The notes: generated by a model not told the origin, from the letters alone. Shown: positions 53,466-63,278, numbered from the stretch's first letter. The stretch is DNA of 64,000 nucleotides from JADHLJ01 sp038118725 (GCA_038118725.1 JAYOIK010000022.1:1-64000), one strand, 5' to 3'. Translations and numbers: made by a program.

Positions 53466-54600
53466 ATGCGCGCGGAAATTTCGGCCACGGCGGAAGAAAT
53501 TCGTCAGTCAATCGAGCTGCTCCGGAGGCATCTTTGACTGGGATCAAGCTCTTCTGCGCCTGGAGGAACTGAACGCGCTGGCCGGGGACCCGGATCTCTG
53601 GAACGATCAGGACCGCGCCCAGGAACTTTTGCGCGAACGCACCCAGCTTGAGAAAGCCATCGCCGACATAAACGGTCTCACCCAGGATCTCGACGAGGCC
53701 TTGGAACTCATCGAATTGGGAGAGGCCGAGGGCGAGGAAGAGATCGTCGCCGAGGCGGAAGCAAGCCTCGCGCGTATCCGCGAGATCTGTGACAAGAAGC
53801 AGCTCGAGTCCCTCTTGTCCGGCGAGGCCGATTCCAACGATTGCTATCTTGAGGTGCATGCCGGCGCTGGAGGTACCGAGGCCCAGGACTGGGCGCAGAT
53901 GCTTCTGCGGATGTATTCCCGTTGGTGTGATAGCCGCGGCTACAAGGTCGAATATCTCGAGGAGAGCCCGGGGGAAGAGGCAGGCATCAAGTCCGTCACC
54001 CTCAAGGTGTCGGGGCACAACGCCTATGGCTGGCTGAAGACCGAGAGCGGCGTGCATCGCCTCGTGCGGATCTCGCCCTATGACAGCGCCGCGCGACGCC
54101 ATACCAGCTTTTCCTCGGCCTGGGTCTATCCGGTGGTCGACGACTCCATCGACGTGGTGATTGAGGACAAGGACCTGCGGGTCGACACTTACCGGGCATC
54201 CGGCGCCGGCGGTCAGCATGTCAATCGGACGGACTCGGCGGTCCGCATCACCCATGAGCCGACCGGGATCGTCGTGCAATGCCAGAACGACCGCTCTCAG
54301 CACCGCAACCGGGCGACGGCGATGGATATGTTGCGGGCCCGGCTCTACGAGCATGAACTGCGGCGGCGCGAGGAAGAGGCCAACGCCATCGAGGCGACAA
54401 AATCCGAGATCGGATGGGGCCATCAGATCCGCTCCTACGTGCTCCAGCCCTATCAGATGGTCAAGGATTTGCGAACCGGCGAGGAAACCTCGGACACCCA
54501 GGGGGTTTTGAATGGCGCGATCGATCGATTCCTTGAGGCCGCGCTGTCGGCCCGGGTCGGCGGCGGCGGCGCCGAGGCTCAAGCGGATCTGGAAGTTTAG
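53466..54600 (+). CDS. prfB: Peptide chain release factor 2, with programmed +1 frameshift
   Basis: RF2 in two frames. ATG 53466, after GGAG, opens 23 codons ending CTT, then an in-frame TGA (53535-53537). A +1 shift at CTT-TGA-C continues at GAC 53536 to the stop at 54600, giving about 377 residues. The catalytic GGQ in SGAGGQHVNRT and the stop-recognition tripeptide SPY (usual RF2: SPF) in RISPYDSAARRHTSF are present. Reading only the second frame from 53629 would lose about 54 residues of the protein. RF2 ends translation at UGA and UAA, and the shift lets it regulate itself. Confidence 0.93.
53523..53538 (+). promoter_or_regulatory. prfB frameshift site
   Basis: CGGAGG-CAT-CTT-TGA-C reproduces the known prfB arrangement: an internal Shine-Dalgarno, three bases, the slippery CTT codon and a UGA stop followed by C, a poor termination context. 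Confidence 0.92.
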
Positions 54601-54717
54601 AAAGTCGCGCTGGGGTGGTGGTGGTGGCCGCGCTTGCCCCCGATCCCGTAATCCCGCAAAGTTCCGACAAAGGCGAGACAGATAAAGGCCAAACAGGGGC
54701 GCGTGAAGGAGGAAACC

Positions 54718-56613
54718 ATGGGTCGCTATGCCGATGTCTACCAGCGGTCACTTGAGGACTCCGAGGCGTTTTGGGCCGAGGCGGCGGAGGATGTTGTCTG
54801 GCAAAAGCGTTGGGACCGCGTGCTGGACAACGATCGCGAGCCTTTCACCAAGTGGTTCGTCGGCGGCAAGATCAACACCTGCTACAACGCGGTGGACCGC
54901 CATGTCGAAGAAGGCCGGGGTGACCAGGCGGCGGTGATTTATGACAGCCCGGTCACGGATACCATTGCCTCCATCAGCTTCTCCGAATTGCGGGACAAGG
55001 TCGCGGCGTTCGCCGGTGTGCTCCGAAGATACGGCGTAGGTTACGGCGACCGGGTGATCATCTACATGCCGATGATCCCCGAGACCGTTGTCGCCATGCT
55101 GGCCTGCGCGCGGATTGGCGCCATTCACTCCGTGGTGTTCGGTGGTTTCGCGGCCAACGAGTTGGCGAAGCGGATCGAGGATGCGCGTCCCAAGCTGGTG
55201 GTTTCGGCGTCCTGCGGGATCGAGCCGGGCCGGATCGTCGACTACAAGCCGCTTTTGGACGGTGCCATCGAGGCCTCGGCGCACAAGCCGGAGACCTGCG
55301 TGATCGTGCAGCGTTCCATGCATGAAGCCCCGCTGATAGAGGGTCGGGATGTCGAGTGGAACGCGGCGCATGAAGGCGCGGCGGCGGCGGATTGCGTGGA
55401 AGTCGACGCGACCGACCCGGTCTATATCCTTTACACATCCGGTACCACCGGGGTGCCAAAAGGCGTGGTCCGGCCGACCGGCGGTCATCTCGTGGCGCTT
55501 AAATGGTCGATGAAGAACATCTACGGTGTCGATCCGGGCGACGTTTATTGGGCGGCCTCGGATGTCGGCTGGGTGGTCGGGCATTCCTATATCGTCTACG
55601 CGCCGCTGTTCCATGGTTGCACGACAATCCTTTACGAGGGCAAGCCGGTGGGCACGCCGGACGCCGGCGCCTTTTGGCGGGTCATCGCCCAGCACAAGGT
55701 CTCGTGCATGTTCACCGCGCCGACGGCGATGCGGGCGATCAAGAAGGAAGACCCGAACGGAAAGCTCCTGGCGCAATACGATCTTTCGCATTTCAAGTCC
55801 CAGTTCCTGGCCGGCGAGCGTTGCGATCCCGATACCCTGGCCTGGACCGAGGAGATGCTGAAGGTCCCGGTGATCGATCACTGGTGGCAGACTGAAACCG
55901 GATGGCCGATCGCCTCGAACTGCCTGGGGATCGAGGTGCTGCCGGTCAAGCCGGGCTCGCCGACCTCGGCCGTGCCGGGCTGGAACATTCAAGTGCTAGA
56001 CCCGGCCTGCAATCCCGTGGCTCCTGGAGAGATCGGGGCGATCTCGATCAAGCTGCCGCTGCCGCCGGGCGCTTTGCCGACCCTCTGGCAAAACGATGAT
56101 CGCTTCGTCGACAGCTATATGGCCGAGTATCCCGGCTTTTATCAGACCGGGGACGCGGGGATCATCGACGAGGATGGCTACCTGCACGTGATGTCGCGCA
56201 CGGACGACATCATCAACGTTGCCGGGCACCGGCTTTCGACCGGGGGTATGGAGCAGGTTCTGGCCGCGCATCCGGATGTGGCGGAATGCGCCGTGCTCGG
56301 CGTCGCCGATCAGCTGAAGGGGCAGGTGCCGCTTGGCTTCCTGGTTCTGAAGGATGGGGTCAACAAGGCGCATGACGAGATCGTGGCCGACGTGGTTCGC
56401 ATGGTCCGTCAGGAAATCGGGCCGGTCGCCGCTTTTCGTCAGGCGACCGTCGTCAAGCGCCTGCCGAAAACCCGCTCCGGCAAAATCCTGCGGGGGACGA
56501 TCCAGAGCATCGCGGATTCCCAGGAATACCAGATGCCGGCGACCATCGATGATCCCGCGATCCTCGGTGAAATCACCGAAGCCTTGAAGGAACTGGGATA
56601 CGCCGGCGGCTAA
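54718..56613 (+). CDS. prpE: Propionyl-CoA synthetase
   Basis: A 631-residue acyl-CoA synthetase of the acetyl/propionyl-CoA synthetase group. The N-terminal YADVYQRSLEDSEAFWAEAA, P-loop YTSGTTGVPKGVVRPTGGH (PrpE-type, with VRPTGG), DHWWQTETGWPI and the acetylation-site lysine KTRSGKILRGT near the end are present. It activates propionate (and less well acetate) to the CoA ester. The start at 54718 follows AAGGAGG. Monocistronic; no 2-methylcitrate genes are adjacent. Confidence 0.9.
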   Translation: MGRYADVYQRSLEDSEAFWAEAAEDVVWQKRWDRVLDNDREPFTKWFVGGKINTCYNAVDRHVEEGRGDQAAVIYDSPVTDTIASISFSELRDKVAAFAGVLRRYGVGYGDRVIIYMPMIPETVVAMLACARIGAIHSVVFGGFAANELAKRIEDARPKLVVSASCGIEPGRIVDYKPLLDGAIEASAHKPETCVIVQRSMHEAPLIEGRDVEWNAAHEGAAAADCVEVDATDPVYILYTSGTTGVPKGVVRPTGGHLVALKWSMKNIYGVDPGDVYWAASDVGWVVGHSYIVYAPLFHGCTTILYEGKPVGTPDAGAFWRVIAQHKVSCMFTAPTAMRAIKKEDPNGKLLAQYDLSHFKSQFLAGERCDPDTLAWTEEMLKVPVIDHWWQTETGWPIASNCLGIEVLPVKPGSPTSAVPGWNIQVLDPACNPVAPGEIGAISIKLPLPPGALPTLWQNDDRFVDSYMAEYPGFYQTGDAGIIDEDGYLHVMSRTDDIINVAGHRLSTGGMEQVLAAHPDVAECAVLGVADQLKGQVPLGFLVLKDGVNKAHDEIVADVVRMVRQEIGPVAAFRQATVVKRLPKTRSGKILRGTIQSIADSQEYQMPATIDDPAILGEITEALKELGYAGG

Positions 56614-56665
56614 CACCGAGTTGCGTGACTGAAACCCTAGTCCCGTTCGGCCACCTCAAGCTTGC

Positions 56666-56791
56666 CGTCGCCCTTGCGAAGGCCAGGGCTTTTGTCGCCG
56701 GCGCTGCCTATCGACGGGAGATCCATCCGCTTGGAAATCGCCCGCGTGGTAGGCGTTCACGGCACAAGCCCTTGCCTTCGCAAGGGCGACG
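56666..56791. repeat. Palindromic intergenic repeat with 26-bp inverted arms
   Basis: Arms at 56666-56691 and 56766-56791 are reverse complements over 26 bases with one mismatch (arm core CGCCCTTGCGAAGG), enclosing a 74-base spacer. It lies between convergent prpE and the IclR gene. There is no T-run, and the size fits a REP/MITE-like element; only this copy was found in the window. Confidence 0.6.
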
Positions 56792-56858
56792 GTACAAAGG
56801 CGTCGTCGCGAGAGTCTTCAACGTCTCAACGAGGTCTAAGTGGTTCCGCCACGGCTTG

Positions 56859-57659
56859 TTATGGCGCGCCTTGGGTCGGCCACGCGCCGCCCAGCGCCGT
56901 CGTGGCCTCCCTGGCGATATCGCGAACCACGCCGCCGAGCTTGGCGATCCGATCATCCGGGATGCGCGCGGTTGGGCCGGATAGCGATATCGCGCCGAGA
57001 GGCTCTCCCAGGTGATCGAATACCGCCGCCGCGACACAACGTAGCCCGACGGCATGCTCCTCGTCGTCGATGGCGTAGAGCTGATCACGCACCCGCGCGA
57101 GCTCATCGAGCATCCTGGGCAGGGCATTGATCGTCTTGCGCGTGCGCGTGTTCGGATCGGGGATCTCGAGAAGGCGCGCGACTTCCCCTTCGGGCATGCG
57201 GGCCAGCAGGGTCTTGCCGACCGCGGAGCCGGCGATCGGAACCCGCGCCCCAGGCTTGGCCAGCGCGCGCATCATCTCGCGGCATTCGGCCTGGGCCAGA
57301 TAGACCATATCCATATTGTCGCGGATCGCGAGATTGGCGGTCTCGCCGCACTCTTCCATGAGCCGGCGCAGGTAAGGTCTGGTGATGGTCACCAGATCAC
57401 GTGACCGCAGAAACGCGTTGCCGACGGAGAAACAGGTCACCCCGACCTGCCAGCCACCGCGATCGGCGTCGAACCGGACGTAGCGCGCTTGCTGAAGCGT
57501 GGTCAGCAAGCGGTGCACCGTGGACGGTGGCAGTGTCACGGTTTGCGCGATTTCAGTCAGGGTCAGCCCGTCATTGGACGTGGCAAGCGCGTTCAGCACG
57601 CTGATCGCGCGCATGACCGATTGAATCTGCCCCGTGCGTTCACTGTCTCTGGATTTCAT
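56859..57659 (-). CDS. IclR-family transcriptional regulator
   Basis: A 266-residue regulator with an N-terminal winged HTH (VMRAISVLNALATSNDGLTL, then LPPSTVHRLLTTLQQARYV) and a C-terminal IclR effector domain (MVYLAQAECREMMRALAKPG; AIDDEEHAVGLRCVAAAVFD; ISLSGPTARI). Effectors are usually small organic acids. It is 63 bases downstream of the APH-like kinase gene on the same strand, and likely targets neighbouring catabolic genes; which ones is not clear. Confidence 0.88.
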   Translation of the reverse strand: MKSRDSERTGQIQSVMRAISVLNALATSNDGLTLTEIAQTVTLPPSTVHRLLTTLQQARYVRFDADRGGWQVGVTCFSVGNAFLRSRDLVTITRPYLRRLMEECGETANLAIRDNMDMVYLAQAECREMMRALAKPGARVPIAGSAVGKTLLARMPEGEVARLLEIPDPNTRTRKTINALPRMLDELARVRDQLYAIDDEEHAVGLRCVAAAVFDHLGEPLGAISLSGPTARIPDDRIAKLGGVVRDIAREATTALGGAWPTQGAP

Positions 57660-57722
57660 GCGGGCAGTTTAGACCCGATGGTTTCGGGTGGCGATATTCG
57701 TTTCCATATCGCGGAAAGCGAT

Positions 57723-58793
57723 TTAGTCAACGCGGCCCGCCATGACGTCTTTCGTGAACGCCAGCAGACCGTCGGCGAGTGTATCAAAGGTCAGCGCCCG
57801 GGGATTGTTCTCACCGCTATCACGGAAGCGACGAAAAATCTGCCGAAACACCACGGCGAGACGAAACTGAGCCACCACCCGGTACTGGCGGATCTCGGAG
57901 ACATCGTTTCCAGAATGTTTCGCATACCGTTCGATCATGGCGTGGCGGCTGGGAAAGCCCAGCTGGGCCGTCGGCATTTGCCTCAGATCGTGCATCGCCG
58001 GCACGTCGTCGGCCTCCGCCCAATAGGTCAACAGTACCGCGAGATCCCAAAGCGGATCGCCTCGGGTCCCGAGATCCCAGTCGATCAAGGCTCTCGGCGC
58101 TAGTGTCTCCGGGTTCAGGATCATGTTGTCGAGTTTGAAGTCGTTGTGCAGCAGGCGCGCCGGGCCTTCGCGAACCGGGTTGCGGTCAAGCCAGTCGAGG
58201 ATCTCCGCGACCACCGCCGGCGTGCTTCCTTCCCAGGCCAGTTCCGCCCGTTTGGCCCAACCAAGGGCGGTGCGGGAGAGGAAACCCTCGGGCCGGCCCA
58301 GGCTTTCCAACCCGGCGGCCGCCGGGTCGACGGCGTGCAGGGTGCCCAAGACCTGTATGAGCATGTCGGAAAGGCCTTCGCCGACTTGCTCGGCGTTGAT
58401 GTGCGAGGCCGGGAGCTCGCCGCTGATGACGATACCCGGACGATAGCCCATGATGAGGAAAGGCGCGCCCAACACCTCGGTGTCCTCGCAGAGATGCAAG
58501 CACCGGGGCGCCAGGGGGAAATGACCCTCTAGTCCGCGCAGAATTCGGCCTTCACGGAGCATGTTGTTGGCGCCCGGTGGTAGGGGGCCGGGCGGCGGTC
58601 GACGAAGTACCGCGGGGGCGCCGTCCATGATGATCCGGTAGTTGAGATTGCCGAAACCGCTCGCGAACTGGCGCGGCGGCGGGGCGGTTTCGAAATCGTG
58701 GCCCGCCCGCGCGAGGTGGCGCGCGAGACCCGGCCAATCCTGATCTACCTGGTTCTCGGGCGCGGTGAAGACTGAGTCGGCTGTATCGTTCAT
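57723..58793 (-). CDS. APH-like phosphotransferase (ACAD10-type kinase)
   Basis: A 356-residue small-molecule kinase of the aminoglycoside phosphotransferase fold. It shows RQFASGFGNLNYRI near the nucleotide site, the catalytic HNDFKLDN (about 219-226) and metal-binding IDWDLGTRGDPLWDLA. Similar proteins near acyl-CoA dehydrogenases phosphorylate hydroxyacyl substrates; antibiotic resistance is not implied. It is divergent from the HpcH/HpaI aldolase gene. Confidence 0.83.
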   Translation of the reverse strand: MNDTADSVFTAPENQVDQDWPGLARHLARAGHDFETAPPPRQFASGFGNLNYRIIMDGAPAVLRRPPPGPLPPGANNMLREGRILRGLEGHFPLAPRCLHLCEDTEVLGAPFLIMGYRPGIVISGELPASHINAEQVGEGLSDMLIQVLGTLHAVDPAAAGLESLGRPEGFLSRTALGWAKRAELAWEGSTPAVVAEILDWLDRNPVREGPARLLHNDFKLDNMILNPETLAPRALIDWDLGTRGDPLWDLAVLLTYWAEADDVPAMHDLRQMPTAQLGFPSRHAMIERYAKHSGNDVSEIRQYRVVAQFRLAVVFRQIFRRFRDSGENNPRALTFDTLADGLLAFTKDVMAGRVD

Positions 58794-58919
58794 GGTTTAG
58801 GCAATCTAGGGCGCGCGGCGCGACGGCGCAAAGGGGATGGAAATCCGGCTTTCGGGTGTCGCCGCTCCCATGGCACACTCCGTTCCCAGGAACTGATTCA
58901 AGCCTAAGGGGGCCTAGAG

Positions 58920-59702
58920 ATGGTGAAAATTCGCAATGTCGCCAAGGAAAAGCTAGCGGCGGGGGAACTCGCCATCGGGGTGGGGCTGCGGCAATCCAGG
59001 ACCGTCGATATCGGCAAGGCGATGAAGACGGCGGGTTTCGACTGGCTGTTCATCGACATGGAGCACAACTCCATGGATACCGACACGGCCGTCCAGATCA
59101 GCGTCGCGGCGCAGGATGCCGGGATCACGCCGATCGTTCGGGTGCCGGGTTTCCAGCATTTCCACGCCACTCGGGTTCTGGACGGCGGCGCCCAGGGGAT
59201 CGTGGTGCCGCATGTCGATACGCCCGAGGTGGCGCGTGAGATGGTGGCGAACTGCAAGTATCCTCCGGTCGGCCATCGCTCGGTTGCCGGCGCGCAACCG
59301 ATGGTCGATTTCGAGAGTCACCCTATGGGCGAGGTGTCCGCGGCGATCAATGACGCGACGTTGTTGATCCTGATGCTGGAGACTCCGGAGGCAATCGCCA
59401 ACGCCGACGCCATCGCGGCGGTTTCGGGCGTCGACGCGCTCCTGATCGGCACGAATGATCTTTGCATGGAGATGGGAATCCCCGGTAATGTCGGCCACGA
59501 GCGGGCGGTGGAGGCGTACAAAACCACCATCGCGGCCTGCGAGAAGCATGGAAAATACGCCGGCATGGGCGGTGTCTATACGCCGCCGTTGATGGAGAAA
59601 TACATCTCCATGGGTGTACGGTTGGTGCTGGGAAGCAGCGATCTTCAGCTCATGATGGCGGCCGGCAAGGAGCGCACGGCCACCTTGCGAGCGATGCTTT
59701 AG
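58920..59702 (+). CDS. HpcH/HpaI-family class II aldolase
   Basis: A 260-residue metal-dependent aldolase with GVGLRQSRTVDIGKAMKTAG, FDWLFIDMEHNSMD (metal/base region), VPGFQHFHATRVLDGGAQGI and VPHVDTPEVAREMV. The family cleaves 4-hydroxy-2-oxo acids to pyruvate and an aldehyde. GGGGGCCTAGAG precedes the ATG. It is followed after 94 bases by the IolD-like gene and the transporter, probably one catabolic unit. Confidence 0.86.
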   Translation: MVKIRNVAKEKLAAGELAIGVGLRQSRTVDIGKAMKTAGFDWLFIDMEHNSMDTDTAVQISVAAQDAGITPIVRVPGFQHFHATRVLDGGAQGIVVPHVDTPEVAREMVANCKYPPVGHRSVAGAQPMVDFESHPMGEVSAAINDATLLILMLETPEAIANADAIAAVSGVDALLIGTNDLCMEMGIPGNVGHERAVEAYKTTIAACEKHGKYAGMGGVYTPPLMEKYISMGVRLVLGSSDLQLMMAAGKERTATLRAML

Positions 59703-59796
59703 GGTGGTCGGGGACTAGAACAAACCTCGAGGCCGTTGGCGGTCTCCACCGAGCATTCCAAAGGTTCTGGATTGTGGATTCCAAAAGAGTCACCGC

Positions 59797-61485
59797 ATGA
59801 AGACAGTCCGCCTCACCATGGCCCGGGCGTTGGCGCGCTATCTCGTCGCCCAATCGATTGACGCTCCTGGTGGGCCGAAACCGCTTTTTGCGGGTTGTTG
59901 GATCGCCCGTCGCGGCAACGGTTTGGAGCCCCTTGTCGAGGCCTTCACGGACATGCCCATGCATCACGCCATCCGCGCTCAGGCGATCGCCTTCGCGGCG
60001 ACGGGGTTCGCCAAGGCGTCGCTGAGGCGTCGGGTCATGATCTGCCTCGATCCCAGTGGCGGTGATGCGGGGCACCTGGTGGCGGCCGCGACGGCGGCGC
60101 ATGTGAACCGTCTACCGGTGCTCATGCTTGTGGTTGATGGGAGTGTGCCGCGCGCCTCCGGACTGAACACGGTGTCGTTGGAAAGATTCGAGGACGGCGC
60201 GGTTGCCCCCGTGGAGAGCCTGCGGGCCGTGTCGCGCTATTTCGACAGGGTTGCGAGGCCGGAGCAGCTCTTCGGTGCCTTGGATCGCGCGATCCGCGTT
60301 TTCACCGATGCCAGCGCCTGTGGTCCGGTGACGTTGGCCCTAAGCCCCGACGCCTTGACGGAAACCCATGACTATTCCGAGCGCTTTTTCGAGCCGGTTC
60401 GCCACAGGATCCGGCGACCTCAACCGGATATCCGAGAGTTGAGCGCGGCGGCCCGAATATTGGAAAGGGCGCGCAAGCCGCTGATCGTCGCCGGCGGCGG
60501 AGTGCGCTACTCCGAGGCGGGCACGGTCTTGGCCGAGTTCGCGGAACGTCATGGGATCCCGCTTTGTGAAACGCGGGCGGGAAAGGGCGTGGTGCCGTGG
60601 GACAATCCGCTGAACATGGGTGCGATCACAAGGAACGGCGCAACCGCCGTGAATAGGCTTGCCGCCGAAGCCGATCTCGTCCTGGCGATCGGCACGCGTC
60701 TGCGCGATTTCAGCGTCGGTGACGATGGTGTTTTCGCCAATCCCGATCTCCGCCTGATCAACTTGAACATCGCGTCCCACGATACCGCCAAGCATCGTGG
60801 GCTTGGTATCGTGGCGGACGCCTGGGTCGGGATCGAGGCGCTGGATCATACGATCGCGAATTATCAGGCGCCGTATAAATGGCGCGAGAAAGCCGGCATC
60901 GAGATCCAGGAATGGCTGCATGCCGCGGACCGCTCTCTGGCCGCCGACAACGCGCTGCGCCCCACCATCGCTCAGGTCGTCGGCGCGATCACCCGAAGCG
61001 CGGGCAAGGCGGCGACCATCGTCGCGGCGAAGCAAGAGCTGGCGGGAGAACTGAACCGGTATGGTCGGGCGTCCGGCGTGAACGGCTATCATCTCGGCCA
61101 CGCTGACTTGAATGAAGGCGCCGAAATCGCTGCCGGTCTCGGCGTCAAGCTGGCGCGTCCCGAACGGGCGGTGGTCATCGTGACCAGTGCCGCCGGTTAT
61201 CTGACGGGAAGCGCCGAAATCGTAGCCGCCCTCCAGTTGAGGATAGGATTGACGGTCATCATCCTGAACGACGGGACATCTGACGGCGAAACTTCCTCGG
61301 GAATCGATTTCGCGGCCCATGCGGCGAGCTTGGGAGCGACGTCGAAAAACGTTATCGGGATCGCGCAATTGGAATCGGCCTTGGCACGTGCTTGCGTCGA
61401 CGAAGGGACGACGGTCCTGGTGATCGAGACCGAGACCGAGGCCGGGACGCCGGATGACGGCGATACCGGACACCTTGGTGAATAA
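59797..61485 (+). CDS. IolD-like thiamine-diphosphate protein lacking catalytic motifs
   Basis: A 562-residue protein with all three domains of the acetolactate synthase/IolD superfamily; AATAAHVNRLPVLML and NGYHLGHADLNEGAEIAAGL align with IolD. Two hallmarks are missing. The N-E-Q segment bearing the cofactor-activating Glu is R60-A61-Q62 (in HHAIRAQAIAFAATGFAKA). The GDG that begins the Mg-ThDP site is replaced by SAAG (464-467) in VIVTSAAGYLTGSAEIV. It is therefore unlikely to use ThDP as its relatives do. Frame and codon use are intact, so this is not decay. It may be a regulatory or scaffold paralogue, or use other chemistry. Confidence 0.78.
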   Translation: MKTVRLTMARALARYLVAQSIDAPGGPKPLFAGCWIARRGNGLEPLVEAFTDMPMHHAIRAQAIAFAATGFAKASLRRRVMICLDPSGGDAGHLVAAATAAHVNRLPVLMLVVDGSVPRASGLNTVSLERFEDGAVAPVESLRAVSRYFDRVARPEQLFGALDRAIRVFTDASACGPVTLALSPDALTETHDYSERFFEPVRHRIRRPQPDIRELSAAARILERARKPLIVAGGGVRYSEAGTVLAEFAERHGIPLCETRAGKGVVPWDNPLNMGAITRNGATAVNRLAAEADLVLAIGTRLRDFSVGDDGVFANPDLRLINLNIASHDTAKHRGLGIVADAWVGIEALDHTIANYQAPYKWREKAGIEIQEWLHAADRSLAADNALRPTIAQVVGAITRSAGKAATIVAAKQELAGELNRYGRASGVNGYHLGHADLNEGAEIAAGLGVKLARPERAVVIVTSAAGYLTGSAEIVAALQLRIGLTVIILNDGTSDGETSSGIDFAAHAASLGATSKNVIGIAQLESALARACVDEGTTVLVIETETEAGTPDDGDTGHLGE

Positions 61486-61506
61486 TCCGGGCGAAGGAGG
61501 CGGCCA

Positions 61507-62757
61507 ATGTCAGAGATCCTTCAACCCGTCTTGGGTCTGTGTGTTCTCTTGTTCCTTGCCTGGGCGGTGAGCGAGGCTCGGTCTCGTTGGCGTTGGCGGC
61601 TGGTCCTGGCGGGATTGGCGATACAGACCGGTCTCGCGGCTCTGGCGCTCAATGTTCCCTTTATCGGTGAAGCCGTCGGCGCGGTGAACGCGCTGGTCCT
61701 GGCGTTGGATGAAGCGACACGGGCCGGCACATCCCTGGTTTTCGGCTATCTCGGCGGCGGCGCCCTGCCGTTTGACGAGAGTTATCCCGGCGCGGCCTTC
61801 GTGTTGGCATTCCGCGCGCTTCCCCTGGTACTGGTCATGTCGGCGCTGTCGGCGGTGTTGTGGCATTGGGGAATACTGCCCAGGATTATCGCGGGGTTGG
61901 CCTGGGTATTGCGGCGCGGCCTCGGCATCGGCGGGCCAATCGGCCTCGGCGCGGCGGCTAATGTCTTGGTCGGCATGATCGAGGCCGCGCTTTTGGTGCG
62001 CCCGCACATCGCCACCATGAGCCGTGCCGATCTCTTCGCGATGATGACCTGCGGGCTGACGACGATCGCCGGGACGGTGCTTGTCCTTTACGCGACGATC
62101 CTCGGCGCGGCGATCCCGAATGGCGCGGGGCATCTTCTGGTCGCTTCCCTGATCAGCGCGCCCGCCGCCCTGGTCGTCGCTCGTATCATGGTGCCGGTTT
62201 ACGAGGATGAGCCAACCGCCGTCGAGTCGGATGCCACAAGCCCTCACGCGGGAACCATGGACGCGATCGTGACGGGCATTACCGATGGATTGCGGCTTCT
62301 GCTGAATATTGTCGCGACCTTGATCGTGTTTGTCGCGCTCGTGGCCTTGGCCAATCAGATCATCGGCATCTTGCCGGAGGTTGGCGGCGCGGCCTTGAGT
62401 CTGGAGCGTTTGCTCGGTTGGCTGCTCGCGCCGCTGGCCTGGTTGATCGGGATCCCCTGGAGCGAGGCGATGGTGGCCGGCGGTTTGATCGGGACCAAGA
62501 TCGTGCTCAACGAGTTGATCGCTTACCTCCAACTGGCCGGATTGCCCGAAGGGGCGCTGTCGGAGCGAAGCCGCGTCATTCTGCTCTATGCGCTCTGTAG
62601 CTTCGCGAATTTCGGAAGTGTCGGAATTACGGTCGCTGGAATGGTAAGCATGGCGCCCCAGCGCCGGGCCGAGATCGTCGGCCTCGGCATGAAGGCGCTT
62701 CTGGCCGGCTCCATCGCCACCATGATGACCGGCGCGGTGGTGGCTCTGCTGATTTGA
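61507..62757 (+). CDS. Concentrative nucleoside transporter (CNT/NupC family)
   Basis: A 416-residue membrane protein with about ten hydrophobic segments. Family features are ALSAVLWHWGILPRIIAGLAW, LGAAANVLVGMIEAALLVRP, MTCGLTTIAGTVLVLYA and LCSFANFGSVGI. It would import nucleosides with cations. ATG 61507 follows GGCGAAGGAGG. It is 21 bases after the IolD-like gene, so uptake and catabolism of a ribose-derived or related compound may be connected. Confidence 0.86.
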   Translation: MSEILQPVLGLCVLLFLAWAVSEARSRWRWRLVLAGLAIQTGLAALALNVPFIGEAVGAVNALVLALDEATRAGTSLVFGYLGGGALPFDESYPGAAFVLAFRALPLVLVMSALSAVLWHWGILPRIIAGLAWVLRRGLGIGGPIGLGAAANVLVGMIEAALLVRPHIATMSRADLFAMMTCGLTTIAGTVLVLYATILGAAIPNGAGHLLVASLISAPAALVVARIMVPVYEDEPTAVESDATSPHAGTMDAIVTGITDGLRLLLNIVATLIVFVALVALANQIIGILPEVGGAALSLERLLGWLLAPLAWLIGIPWSEAMVAGGLIGTKIVLNELIAYLQLAGLPEGALSERSRVILLYALCSFANFGSVGITVAGMVSMAPQRRAEIVGLGMKALLAGSIATMMTGAVVALLI

Positions 62758-62825
62758 GCATGGCCGCCTTGTGTGGTGTGTTTCCGGCTGAGGATTTGAC
62801 CAACCAGAATTGATGGGAGCGCGCG

Positions 62826-63278
62826 ATGCCGGGCTTGTACTACGAGGAATTCGAGATCGGGATGGAGTTCAAGCATGAGCTCACCCGCACGGTCTCGGAG
62901 ATGGACAACATCATGTTCTGCGCCATGACCCATAACCCACAGCCGCTGCATCTCGACGAGGAGTTCAGCAAGGACACGGAATATGGCCAGCGCATCGTCA
63001 ACAGCCTGTTCACCCTGGGCCTCGTGATCGGCGTATCGGTCAGCGACACGACCCTGGGCACCACGATCGGCAATCTCGGCATGACCGATACCCGGTTCGC
63101 GAACCCGGTCTTTCACGGCGATACGATCCGCTCGGTGACCACCGTCAAGGACAAGCGCGAGTCCAAATCGCGGCCGACCGCCGGCATCGTGATTTTCGAG
63201 CATCGTGGCTATAACCAGCGCGACGAAGAGGTCGCGTACTGCATGCGCACCGCCTTCATGCGCAAGAGGCCGGCATGA
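62826..63278 (+). CDS. MaoC-family (hot-dog) hydratase
   Basis: A 150-residue hot-dog protein with EEFEIGMEFKHELTRTVSE near the N-terminus and the hydratase motif MTHNPQPLHLDEEFSKDTEY (Asp and His of the MaoC active site). It probably hydrates an enoyl-CoA, such as mesaconyl-CoA or a related C5 compound. Its stop overlaps the ATG of the CitE-like gene (ATGA), and hydratase plus CitE lyase is a known pair for C5 dicarboxyl-CoA breakdown. Confidence 0.85.
   Translation: MPGLYYEEFEIGMEFKHELTRTVSEMDNIMFCAMTHNPQPLHLDEEFSKDTEYGQRIVNSLFTLGLVIGVSVSDTTLGTTIGNLGMTDTRFANPVFHGDTIRSVTTVKDKRESKSRPTAGIVIFEHRGYNQRDEEVAYCMRTAFMRKRPA

Noticed and set aside
57723..58793. Aminoglycoside resistance gene
   Set aside because: The fold is shared, but the sequence fits the ACAD10-type metabolic kinases and the context is catabolic.
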